Below, piece by piece: positions 1-7,526 of a DNA stretch of 56,708 nucleotides. Each line of letters begins with the position of its first letter. The first letter of the stretch is position 1. The translations under genes and the position numbers were made by a program. The stretch covers positions 1 through 56,708 of the forward strand of contig JAAYVL010000082.1 in the NCBI GenBank assembly GCA_012517205.1, in the 5' to 3' direction. The notes beneath the pieces are model-generated. The model was not told where the DNA came from. It searched no databases and worked only from the letters and a program-made list of their open reading frames with translations. Origin of the DNA: Verrucomicrobiota bacterium (GTDB lineage: Bacteria; Verrucomicrobiota; Verrucomicrobiia; Limisphaerales; UBA8199).

Positions 1-65
1 ACCTTGCCGGTTTCCTTCTTCGGCGGCATCGCGCCGGTCGGAACATTTGGAATATTCTCAGCCAT
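1..65 (-). CDS. Unknown protein, N-terminal fragment at window edge
   Basis: An ATG reads leftwards off the window edge and gives 21 residues beginning MAENIPNVPTGAMPPKK. There is no signal peptide. The start is Pro/Lys-rich and hydrophilic, as in a disordered N-terminus. It is supported as a real gene by an excellent promoter (TTGACA, 17-bp spacer, TACTGT) at 83-111 on the same strand. That promoter gives an untranslated leader of only about a dozen bases, with no clear Shine-Dalgarno sequence. The family cannot be named from this fragment. Confidence 0.6.
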   Translation of the reverse strand, partial: MAENIPNVPTGAMPPKKETGK

Positions 66-82
66 AAAATTGATGTGCCGCC

Positions 83-111
83 ACAGTAGGGCCGCGCCCG
101 CCCGGTGTCAA
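83..111 (-). promoter_or_regulatory. Sigma-70-type promoter for the edge gene
   Basis: On the minus strand a perfect -35 TTGACA (106-111) is followed after exactly 17 bp by TACTGT (83-88). Expected transcription start is near 76, about 11 bases before the ATG of the edge gene. This is one of the best -35/-10 matches noticed in the window. Confidence 0.7.
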
Positions 112-215
112 ACCCTTATTCCCGCCCCGCCGCCCGCCCCCGGCGCCGCCGCCCGCGCCGCCGCCCGGCGGAACCCGCCGCCGGGGCCGGGCTTTCGGCG
201 GGCGGCTTTTTCGCC

Positions 216-246
216 TTGCGCTCCGCCGCGCCTTGCTTCATATTAT
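216..246 (+). promoter_or_regulatory. Candidate promoter for the secreted protein at 252
   Basis: TATTAT at 241-246 ends five bases before the ATG at 252, so the predicted transcript would start at about the start codon (leaderless). The only -35-like hexamer, TTGCGC at 216-221, gives a long 19-bp spacer, so the assignment is tentative. Confidence 0.35.
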
Positions 247-251
247 TTGGC

Positions 252-1436
252 ATGAACGTAATACTAGCAACCAAACCAAACGAAACGACCTCCACGCCCC
301 GGACGCCGGTCCGCGCCGGCCGGTGGGGCGCACTGACCCTGGCCGCGCTGCTGCCGGCCGCGTCCGCGCTCGCGGAAACCCACGCCAACCTGCAAGCCGT
401 CAACGCCGTCGGCCAGAGCGCCTGGACGCCCGCCTACCCGCTCACGGTGCAGGGCGTTTTGCTCACCGACCCGGACGAAATGCTGGACGCGACGCCCAAT
501 TTCCAGCCGGCCTACGTCGGCACCATGGGCGGCGAATGGCAGATCGTGGTGCAGGCCACCGCGCCGGGCGACCGCGGCGGCACCTTCTGCTGGATGGGCC
601 AGAACTACGCGACCCGGCGTTCGCCCGGCGATGATTCCTTCAGCTATAGCAATAGCGAGTGGCTGGCCGAAATCGCGCGGCTCAACCACGACCCGCTCAC
701 CGGCCACGCCTTCCGCAAGGGCGACCTCGTTTCCGTCACGGCCCAGGCCAGCCTCTTCTACGGGGGCAAGCGGAACATCAATGAAATGCACCGCAACGAG
801 CCGGACTTTGACTTCACCATCTCGCTGGTCTCCTCCAACTACGGCCTGCCCGCGCCGGAAGTCATCTCGCTGCTCTCGCTCATGCGCCCCGACGACAACA
901 ATCCCGGCACGTCCGAGGACATCTTCGACGCCACGCGCGCCACGGGCGGCGAACACTGGCAGAGCATGCGCGTCCGGATCAACGGCCTGACCCTGTTGAG
1001 CACCAACGGCTGGAACCCCACCAACACCTGGGGCAACCGCCTCTGCCAGGTCACCGACGGCGCAAACCGGATGTTCCGGCTGCGCCACCCCCGCTACGAC
1101 CTCGGCCCCGCGCCGGACTATGTCTTCGACGCCATCGGCATCCTCAACCAGGAAAGCAACTCCGGCTCGCAGGGCACCAACGGCTACGAGCTGTTCGTCC
1201 AGCAAATCCTGCCGTCGGAACCGCCGCTCCTCAGCGTGTCCGGCCCCGCCCCCACCGTCCTTTCCTGGCCGGCCTCGCTGGCCAACTACCAGTTGTTCAG
1301 CCAGCCGGCCCTCGCCGGGGGCGACCACTGGCTGCCGGTGACCAATTCCCCCGTGCTGGCCAACGACCGCTGGACGGTGACCCTCGACCCGGCGGCGGCG
1401 CCCGCGCGCTTCTTCCGATTGCAACGCGTGCGCTGA
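252..1436 (+). CDS. Secreted protein of unknown function with C-terminal RFFRL domain
   Basis: 394 residues from the ATG at 252, chosen because codons upstream of it encode only Arg/Pro-rich low-complexity sequence and because a TATTAT box sits just before it. An Arg-containing n-region followed by GALTLAALLPAASALA looks like a Sec signal peptide (about residues 22-41). The mature part has no catalytic motif I recognise. The last 65 residues (LSVSG..., paired Trp, ending ARFFRLQRVR) resemble a beta-rich terminal domain common in secreted verrucomicrobial proteins; a related segment occurs in the SUMF1-like protein at 18785-19975. It is likely exported to periplasm or surface. It is followed 17 bp downstream by a prepilin-like gene and may be co-transcribed. 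Function unknown. Confidence 0.75.
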   Translation: MNVILATKPNETTSTPRTPVRAGRWGALTLAALLPAASALAETHANLQAVNAVGQSAWTPAYPLTVQGVLLTDPDEMLDATPNFQPAYVGTMGGEWQIVVQATAPGDRGGTFCWMGQNYATRRSPGDDSFSYSNSEWLAEIARLNHDPLTGHAFRKGDLVSVTAQASLFYGGKRNINEMHRNEPDFDFTISLVSSNYGLPAPEVISLLSLMRPDDNNPGTSEDIFDATRATGGEHWQSMRVRINGLTLLSTNGWNPTNTWGNRLCQVTDGANRMFRLRHPRYDLGPAPDYVFDAIGILNQESNSGSQGTNGYELFVQQILPSEPPLLSVSGPAPTVLSWPASLANYQLFSQPALAGGDHWLPVTNSPVLANDRWTVTLDPAAAPARFFRLQRVR

Positions 1437-1453
1437 CGGCTTAAGCTGCTCCC

Positions 1454-2134
1454 ATGAGCCGCCGTCGCGAGTGTGAGCCCGCGCGCCCCGCCGCCCCGCC
1501 GCGGGGCGCGCCCGGCTTTACCCTCATCGAGCTGCTGGTCGTCATCGCCATCATCGCGCTGCTGGCCAGCCTGCTGCTCCCGGCCATCGCCCGGGCCCGC
1601 GAAAAAGCCCTGGTGGCCAAGGTCCATGCCGAGCTTTACGGCATCGGCCTGGCCTTGCAAATGTACGCCGACGACCACGGCGGCCGGGTCCCCCCCGTGC
1701 GCGAGAATTGCAACAACAACTTGCGCGACCACTGGTGCCAGTTGCCGGGCGAACTCTCCGAAAGCCGCTACCTGCCCCGCAGCGGCGAGGACGGGCGCGA
1801 AGCCAACCTGGAAGACCCGTTCTCTCCCGGCCACACCTATAAATACGCCGCGCCCGGGCCGCTGCTGCTCAACGGCGAGCCCGCCGGCAACTACGCCCTC
1901 TGGGTGCCCACCAATTACCCCAACCTCAAAAGCGACCACGGCAAGTTCTACTCCCAGCCCGCCGAAAGCCCGGTGCGCTGGGTGCTCTGGAGCCTGGGCC
2001 CCCGGCCCCGCAGCCCCCGCAGCCAAAGCAGCCACGCCCCCATGAGCCAGCTCACCTGGTACCAACGCACCGGCGACGACGGCGTGATCGTGCGCTTCGC
2101 CAACCGGGACGGCATGCAATTCAAAAGCCCCTGA
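1454..2134 (+). CDS. Prepilin-type N-terminal cleavage/methylation domain protein
   Basis: 226 residues. A basic N-terminus (MSRRRE) precedes the type IV prepilin signature [19 protein letters not shown] at about residues 22-40. It has the Gly at the peptidase cleavage site and Glu at +5, as required for N-methylated pseudopilins. A helical spine continues through [14 protein letters not shown]. The C-terminal domain (about 60-226) is globular, as in the very numerous H-X9-DG/DUF1559-like pseudopilins of Planctomycetes and Verrucomicrobia. Those are thought to be exported by type II secretion or type IV pilus machinery, and their roles are mostly unknown. No secretion machinery genes lie nearby. 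The gene lies 17 bp after the preceding secreted protein. Confidence 0.85.
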   Translation: MSRRRECEPARPAAPPRGAPGFTLIELLVVIAIIALLASLLLPAIARAREKALVAKVHAELYGIGLALQMYADDHGGRVPPVRENCNNNLRDHWCQLPGELSESRYLPRSGEDGREANLEDPFSPGHTYKYAAPGPLLLNGEPAGNYALWVPTNYPNLKSDHGKFYSQPAESPVRWVLWSLGPRPRSPRSQSSHAPMSQLTWYQRTGDDGVIVRFANRDGMQFKSP

Positions 2135-2194
2135 TTCCCTTTTCCGCCCGAATCTCCGCCTCCACCCCGGCGCCTCCCCCAACCCGCGAAACCT

Positions 2195-2632
2195 GTGAAA
2201 CCCGCCAAAAAACCCCACGTCGTCCGCTTTACCGTCTCCGTCCCTCCCGACCTGGCCACCCAGCTGGACCGGATGACCCGCGAAAAAGGCTACGCCAACC
2301 GCTCCCTGGCCGTCGCCGACCTCATCCGCGCCGGCCTGGTCGAGCACCGGCAGAACTACGGCGACCGCGAAATCGCCGGCTCCATCACCCTGGTCTATGA
2401 CCACCACAAACAGCACGTCCAGACCACCCTCACCGATATCCAGCACGACCACCACCACCTCATCCTCGCCACGCTGCACGTCCATCTGGACCACCATAAC
2501 TGCCTGGAAGTCCTCGCCGTGCGCGGCAAAGCCCAAACCGTCAAAGCCATCGCCGATGAACTGATCGCCGCGCGCGGCGTCAAACACGGCAAACTCACCA
2601 TCACTTCCACCGGCAAAGACCTTCCCCCCTGA
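2195..2632 (+). CDS. nikR: Nickel-responsive transcriptional regulator NikR
   Basis: 145 residues with a GTG start; the usual family length is 130-150. Residues 8-50 form the ribbon-helix-helix DNA-binding domain (VRFTVSVPPDLATQLDRM, then helices through RAGLVEH). The C-terminal ACT-like metal domain carries all four high-affinity nickel ligands with exact family spacing. They are His84 (IQH), His95 and His97 (HVH) and Cys103 (HNCLE). NikR is a tetramer that represses or activates nickel uptake and enzyme genes when Ni(II)-loaded. No nickel transporter, urease or hydrogenase gene is in the window, so its targets lie elsewhere. Downstream, 74 bp away, the first composite repeat begins. Its palindromes do not match the known GTATGA-N16-TCATAC NikR operator. 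Confidence 0.93.
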   Translation: MKPAKKPHVVRFTVSVPPDLATQLDRMTREKGYANRSLAVADLIRAGLVEHRQNYGDREIAGSITLVYDHHKQHVQTTLTDIQHDHHHLILATLHVHLDHHNCLEVLAVRGKAQTVKAIADELIAARGVKHGKLTITSTGKDLPP

Positions 2633-2706
2633 CCCGCCCCGCCGGCATACGCCCCGCCCGAAGCCAATCCCGGCCACCCTCCTGCCTCCCCGGCAACCCC
2701 AAAAAC

Positions 2707-2759
2707 TGTCCAATAATTGGACACTCTAGCGAAGACTTGAAGTGTCTAATTATTGGACA
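2707..2759 (+). repeat. Two TGTCC-N7-GGACA-type palindromes (composite element copy 1)
   Basis: TGTCCAATAATTGGACA (2707-2723) is followed 19 bp later by TGTCTAATTATTGGACA (2743-2759). The second sits in a longer imperfect palindrome, AAGTGTCTAA to TTGGACACTT. Very similar 17-mers occur beside both other hairpin copies (22804, 47204). The form suggests a dimeric protein-binding site or element terminus. This begins the 738-bp gene-free stretch 2633-3370, in which I see no convincing coding sequence. Confidence 0.7.
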
Positions 2760-2857
2760 CTTCCCCTAACCCCCGTTCTGGCATTCCTCCCATCCCTCCC
2801 ACCAAGCCTGCCTCCCACCCAGCCAATTCCCTTTCATTATGCCACTGCATAGCCCCA

Positions 2858-2966
2858 AACAGGCCGTGTACAAGGGGTGTACAAGGGATGCTCACCGGGA
2901 GATCATGGGATTTTAGCTGGTACATCCGGTGGGCATCCCTTGTACACCCCTTGTACACGGCCTGTT
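2858..2966 (+). repeat. Long inverted repeat of 11-bp units, composite element copy 1
   Basis: A 41-nt arm (2858-2898) is matched by its reverse complement at 2926-2966 with a single difference (T opposite G, a wobble), leaving a 27-nt loop. Each arm reads as GTGTACAAGGG, GTGTACAAGGG and ATGCTCACCGG (or ATGCCCACCGG), i.e. three 11-bp units of the form RTGYNCANNGG. Near-identical structures with the same loop length occur at 22594-22704 and 47304-47407. No U-tract follows, so it does not look like an intrinsic terminator. Confidence 0.85.
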
Positions 2967-3000
2967 GGCAGGGGGAAATGAGTGGGAATGGCGGGCAAGC

Positions 3001-3043
3001 GGGTATGGGGTTGGGGGATCGCTGCCGGGGTGGGCAGGGAGGG
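3001..3043 (+). other. G-tract array beside composite element copy 1
   Basis: Contains GGG-TAT-GGGG-TT-GGGGG, then GGGGTGGGCAGGGAGGG (3027-3043), a short-loop pattern expected to form a G-quadruplex. G-tracts also flank the same side of the other two copies. The rest of 3044-3370 is GC-rich and shows nothing I can name. Confidence 0.5.
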
Positions 3044-3370
3044 ATGGCTGCCCGGTCGTGGCGCCGGGGAACGGCTTGGAGGAGCTTTAGCGGTCCGGCG
3101 TTCGGGTCGGGGCCGGGGAGGGCGGGGAAGGTGGGGCGGAGGATGCCGGCTGCCGGTCCGGGTTGGCCTCCGGGCATGACCCTTTGGCGGCGGCGCCGGA
3201 CTGCTGTTCGGCTTGCGGCGCTGGTGGGGGTCCTTTTTCTTTTGCCTTTTTCTCCGGCGGTTTCCGGCGATTGGTCGAGCGGGCGGTGTTCCGGGCGGTG
3301 GCTTGAAGATTCAACTGGCGTTGCCCTGGTTTTGTTGGTTATGGTGTCCGGGTAAGTCGAGAGACTCATT

Positions 3371-6300
3371 ATGATCAAACCAAAGAAGACGGAATCGGAG
3401 GGGCGTAAGGCGCCGAAGCCGTTGCCTGTTTCTGCTCCCGGACCTGTGCCGCCACTGTTCCGGCCGATTGATTGGCTGTCGCTCGCCATTACGTTTGTGG
3501 TGGTTTGGGTGGTTTATTTGCTGACGCTGGCGCCCGAGTTGACGCTGGAGGATTCGGGCGAGCTGGTGACGGGGGCCTTTTATGCCGGGATTCCACATCC
3601 GCCCGGTTACCCGGTTTGGACGATTTATAGCTGGCTTTGGACGACGCTGCTGCCGTTCGGAAACATGGCCTGGCGGGTTTCGGTGGGGCAGGCATTTTCG
3701 GGCGCCATGGCGTGCGGTCTGCTCGCGCTGCTGGTTTCCCGCGGCAGCAGCATGCTCATGGAGGGGATTGAAGAGCTGAAGAACATGACCGGCAAATGGG
3801 AGAGCGCCATTTGCCTGGTCGCGGCGGTGTGCGCCGGGTTGCTGCTGGGGCTGGACGGGTTCATGTGGAACGAGTCGGTGGTGGTGAATCGCATCGCCGT
3901 GACCAGCGTGCCGTGGTATCTGGCGGTGCTGGTTTGTTTGCTGCGGTGGATTTACGCGCCGCACCAGATGCGCTACGCCTACTGGGCGGCGTTCCTGTTT
4001 GGGGTCTGCATTACGCTGCACCAGAGTCTCATTGTGGCCGCGCTGGGCATCGAGGTGGCGATTGCCGCCGGCAATCCGCGGCTGGGGCGCGACGCGTTTC
4101 TGGGCAATTTCATCGTGTACCTGGTGGATTGCCTGCTGGTGGTGTTTACCGGCGACCACATGTTTCACAATATCGGGGCCAAGCCCGGGTTGCTGTTCCT
4201 GTTCAATGCCATCGGGATTGGCTCGCTGGTGGCCGCCATCTGGCTGGCGGTTCGGACCAGGGGGCTGGGGACGTACTGGAAGACCGTGCTGGCGATGGCC
4301 GGGCTGTGGATGCTGGGCGTATCGTTTTATCTCTACATGGCGGTGTCGGGCATGTCCAATCCGCCCATGCAGTGGGGATATCCGCGCACGGTGGAGGGGT
4401 TCTTCCACGCGCTGAGCCGCGGCCAGTATGAGCAGCCCAACCCGACCAACCCGATTACCGATCCGACGCGGTTTGCCAGCCAGCTGGGGATGTTGATTGA
4501 GGGCGTGGCCGATGAGTTCACCTGGGTTTATATGTTTATCGGGCTGGTGCCGTTCCTGTTCTTTTTCAAGATGCAGCGGCGCGAGCGGGCGTGGATTATC
4601 AGTTTGTCGGCGCTGTACCTGTGCCTGGGGGCGCTGTTGATCATGCTGCTCAATCCCACGCCCGACCGGGCTTCGGCCGACCTGGTCAAGGTCTTTCTCT
4701 GCTCTTCGCATACCATTGTGGCCTGCCTGATTGGCTACGGGCTGGCGCTGACGGCGGCCTTTATGGCGACGCACTATCAGCAGTTCCGGCTGTGGGGGCT
4801 GGCGGGCGGGATGTTTGCGGTGGTGCTGGCGCTGTTTTGCCTCTGGAACACGACCGGCAAGCATTACTTTGGCCCGGCGGGGGTGATCCCGCTTTCGGAA
4901 TTGCCGCACTGGGTGGGGCGCGCCTTTGCCCCGAATCAGTATGGCCTGCCCATCTATGCCAACCTGCTGCTGCTGGCCATCGCGGTGGGCTTTGTGCTGG
5001 CGCTGCTGGTTTATCGCCAGCGCGGGCCGCTCCTGGTGACCCTGGGGCTGTTTGCCGCCATGCCGGTTTATTCCGCGCTTACGCACTGGTTCCCCAGCAA
5101 CCAGCGTCATCACTGGTTCGGCTACTGGTTCGGGCATGATATGTTCACCCCGCCCTTCCAGGATGCGGCCGGCCAGCCGCTCTACCCGGAGATGACCCGG
5201 AACGCGGTGCTGTATGGCGGGACGGATCCGGGGCGCTTTTGCCCGACGTATATCATCTTCTGCGAGAGCTTCACGCCGCACTCCTGCCAGCCCAAAGAGG
5301 ATCAGAAGTTCGACCGGCGCGATGTCTATATCATCACGCAAAACGCCCTGGCCGACGGGACGTACCTGTGCTACATCCGCGCGCATTACAACCGCAGCAC
5401 CCAGATTGATCCGCCCTTCTTCCGCGAGCTGTTCCGCATGGTGCTCAAGGACAAGGATTACCAGACCAACCTGCTGGCCCGGGCGGTGGCGCCGCTGGAC
5501 TGGGCCTTCACCGCGCTGGGCGACCGGATCGAAAAGCGCCGCCGCACCTACACGTCGTGGCTGGCCGACCGGGACTTTGTTGACCTGCCCGCGTTCGCGG
5601 CCCGGCTGCGCCCCGGCCCGCAGCAGGACCCGGTCTCGAAGTATCTGTATGAGAACCTCAGCCCGGCGACGCAGCATCTGCTGGACGCCCCGGGCGCGGA
5701 GGCGAGCCTGCGCCGGAACCTGGCCCGGGACTTGAACGGGCTGCTGGAGCGCGAGCTTAAGCTCAAGCGGCGCGCCCGCGACCTGCAGCAGGAGAAGGCC
5801 GCGGTGGACCAGGAGCTGGCGGATGGCAGCACTTCGAAGCGGCTGCGCCGGAAGCAGGAGCGACTCGAGACCGAGCTGGCCCAACTGGAGCAGGCCCGGC
5901 CGTTTTACGAGCCGGAACGCTTCCGGCAGGTTCAGCTTTCGGAGTACCTGACGGACTTCATCCAGGAGAACCCGCAAAGCTGGACGCGCATCCGGCTCAA
6001 CCGCTTGCTGCTGGAGGCGGCGTATCCCCGCGAGATCGCCCGCAGCCGGGGCGGCGTGTACCCCGACCGCGAAATCTACTCGGCCACGCCGGAGGATTCC
6101 CGGCGCTGCTTCGAGGAGTATGTGACCGATGCCCAGCGGCGCCTGCAGGCGGGGCAGTTAAAACCGGGCGAGGACGTGAAGCTGGTTGACAACCGGGTGC
6201 AGGTCTCCGGCCAGGTGGCGGTCATGAACATCAACGGCCTGCTGACCAAGGTCATCTTCGATCACAATCCCAAGAACGAGTTCTTCGTGGAGGAGAGCTT

Positions 6301-7474
6301 CCCGCTGGACTGGATGTATCCGCACCTGACGCCCTTCGGGATCATCATGAAGATCAACCGCCAGCCGCTGCCGACGTTGACGGAGGACATCCTCAACCGC
6401 GACCACCAGTTCTGGCGGCAGTTCGCCCGGCGGCTGACCGGGGACATTGTGGATTACGACACGCCGGTCAAGCAGATCACCGATTGGATTGAAAAGACCT
6501 ACCTGCGCCACGACTTCACCGGCTTTACCGGCGATCGCAAATTCGTCCACGACGACGATGCCCAGAAATCCTTTTCCAAGCTCCGCAGCTCCATCGGCGG
6601 CATTTACGCCTGGCGCCTGAACCCCGATCCCAATATCTGCCCGCCGGAGTACCGGCCCAAATCGCACGAGGAGTACCAGCGGATATTCAAGGAAGCGGAT
6701 TTTGCCTTCCGCCAGGCGATCGCCTTTTGCCCGTACAGCCCGGAGGCTGTCTTCCGCTACGCGCAACTGCTGCTCCAGGCGCGGCGCTTTGACGACGCGC
6801 GCCTGGTGGCCGAGACCTGCCTGAAGCTGGATCCCTACAATGGCCAGGTGAAGGGGCTGGTGGACACCATCCGGGGCTACCAGCAGAGCGCGGGCTATGA
6901 GCAGGCCCAGATCACCTTCCAGCAACTGGAGGAACAGGTGCGGCAGAATCCCTCCAACTTTCAGGCCGCCCTCGACCTGGCGAGCGCCTACCTCCAACTC
7001 CAGCAAACCAATCGCACGGTGCAGATCCTGGAAGGCATCCTGAACCATCCCCAGGCCGGCGCCGATGTTTTCCGCAGCCTGATCCCGGTGTACAGCAGCC
7101 TGGGGCATTACGCGGATTTGCAGCGGGCCGTGGACAAGCTGGAAAAGCAGCCGCAACTGGATGCCGCGGCGGTGCTCAGCCTGGCCCAGGCGTATGCGGT
7201 GCTGCAGAATGTGCCCAAGCTCGAGCAGTCGCTGGATGCGCTGGTCAAACTCATGCCCACCAACCCGGAGGCCTGGTACGACCTGGCCGCGTTGAAATGC
7301 GGCCTCGGCAAGACCGCCGAGGCCCTGCCCGCCCTTCGCCAGGCGGTTGACCTGAGCCAGAAACGGCTCCAGCAGGATCCCAAGGCGCGGGATTTGCTCG
7401 ATACCGCCCGGAAGGATGAGCGTTTCCGCGCGCTGCGCTCGTCCCCGGAGTTTCAGCAGGTGGTGCCGCCTTAG
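3371..7474 (+). CDS. DUF2723-family multi-spanning membrane protein with C-terminal TPR repeats
   Basis: 1367 residues. Residues 35-120 match the DUF2723 start: a membrane helix, then TLEDSGELVTGAFYAGIPHP, with an acidic pair as in protein-O-mannosyltransferase-like GT-C proteins. About 12-14 hydrophobic segments follow to residue 600. The middle (about 600-1080) is soluble, with a charged coiled-coil-like stretch near 790-850. From about 1090 to the end, degenerate TPR motifs occur (for example AFRQAIAFCPYSPEAVFRYAQLL and later repeats). The arrangement is typical of Bacteroidetes/PVC proteins thought to glycosylate or handle exported substrates at the inner membrane; activity is inferred only. 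It stands alone between the first repeat and convergent genes. Confidence 0.85.
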   Translation: MIKPKKTESEGRKAPKPLPVSAPGPVPPLFRPIDWLSLAITFVVVWVVYLLTLAPELTLEDSGELVTGAFYAGIPHPPGYPVWTIYSWLWTTLLPFGNMAWRVSVGQAFSGAMACGLLALLVSRGSSMLMEGIEELKNMTGKWESAICLVAAVCAGLLLGLDGFMWNESVVVNRIAVTSVPWYLAVLVCLLRWIYAPHQMRYAYWAAFLFGVCITLHQSLIVAALGIEVAIAAGNPRLGRDAFLGNFIVYLVDCLLVVFTGDHMFHNIGAKPGLLFLFNAIGIGSLVAAIWLAVRTRGLGTYWKTVLAMAGLWMLGVSFYLYMAVSGMSNPPMQWGYPRTVEGFFHALSRGQYEQPNPTNPITDPTRFASQLGMLIEGVADEFTWVYMFIGLVPFLFFFKMQRRERAWIISLSALYLCLGALLIMLLNPTPDRASADLVKVFLCSSHTIVACLIGYGLALTAAFMATHYQQFRLWGLAGGMFAVVLALFCLWNTTGKHYFGPAGVIPLSELPHWVGRAFAPNQYGLPIYANLLLLAIAVGFVLALLVYRQRGPLLVTLGLFAAMPVYSALTHWFPSNQRHHWFGYWFGHDMFTPPFQDAAGQPLYPEMTRNAVLYGGTDPGRFCPTYIIFCESFTPHSCQPKEDQKFDRRDVYIITQNALADGTYLCYIRAHYNRSTQIDPPFFRELFRMVLKDKDYQTNLLARAVAPLDWAFTALGDRIEKRRRTYTSWLADRDFVDLPAFAARLRPGPQQDPVSKYLYENLSPATQHLLDAPGAEASLRRNLARDLNGLLERELKLKRRARDLQQEKAAVDQELADGSTSKRLRRKQERLETELAQLEQARPFYEPERFRQVQLSEYLTDFIQENPQSWTRIRLNRLLLEAAYPREIARSRGGVYPDREIYSATPEDSRRCFEEYVTDAQRRLQAGQLKPGEDVKLVDNRVQVSGQVAVMNINGLLTKVIFDHNPKNEFFVEESFPLDWMYPHLTPFGIIMKINRQPLPTLTEDILNRDHQFWRQFARRLTGDIVDYDTPVKQITDWIEKTYLRHDFTGFTGDRKFVHDDDAQKSFSKLRSSIGGIYAWRLNPDPNICPPEYRPKSHEEYQRIFKEADFAFRQAIAFCPYSPEAVFRYAQLLLQARRFDDARLVAETCLKLDPYNGQVKGLVDTIRGYQQSAGYEQAQITFQQLEEQVRQNPSNFQAALDLASAYLQLQQTNRTVQILEGILNHPQAGADVFRSLIPVYSSLGHYADLQRAVDKLEKQPQLDAAAVLSLAQAYAVLQNVPKLEQSLDALVKLMPTNPEAWYDLAALKCGLGKTAEALPALRQAVDLSQKRLQQDPKARDLLDTARKDERFRALRSSPEFQQVVPP

Positions 7475-7526
7475 CCGCGCGCCGGCGCCGCCGCGGGGAG
7501 CGCGCGCTTTCCGGCGCGGGCCCGGC

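Noticed and set aside
2858-2966. Hairpin copy 1 as intrinsic terminator of nikR
   Set aside because: No U-tract on either side, stem far longer than usual, and the other copies lie upstream of genes rather than after them.
2753-3355. 200-codon frame running through composite element copy 1
   Set aside because: It translates the inverted repeat and G-tracts into Gly/Arg/Pro-rich sequence; no ribosome-binding site or family resemblance.
3311-5977. 888-codon open frame antisense to the DUF2723 protein
   Set aside because: Composition is Arg/Gln/His/Pro-rich shadow of a high-GC gene; the plus-strand frame has clear domains and membrane helices.
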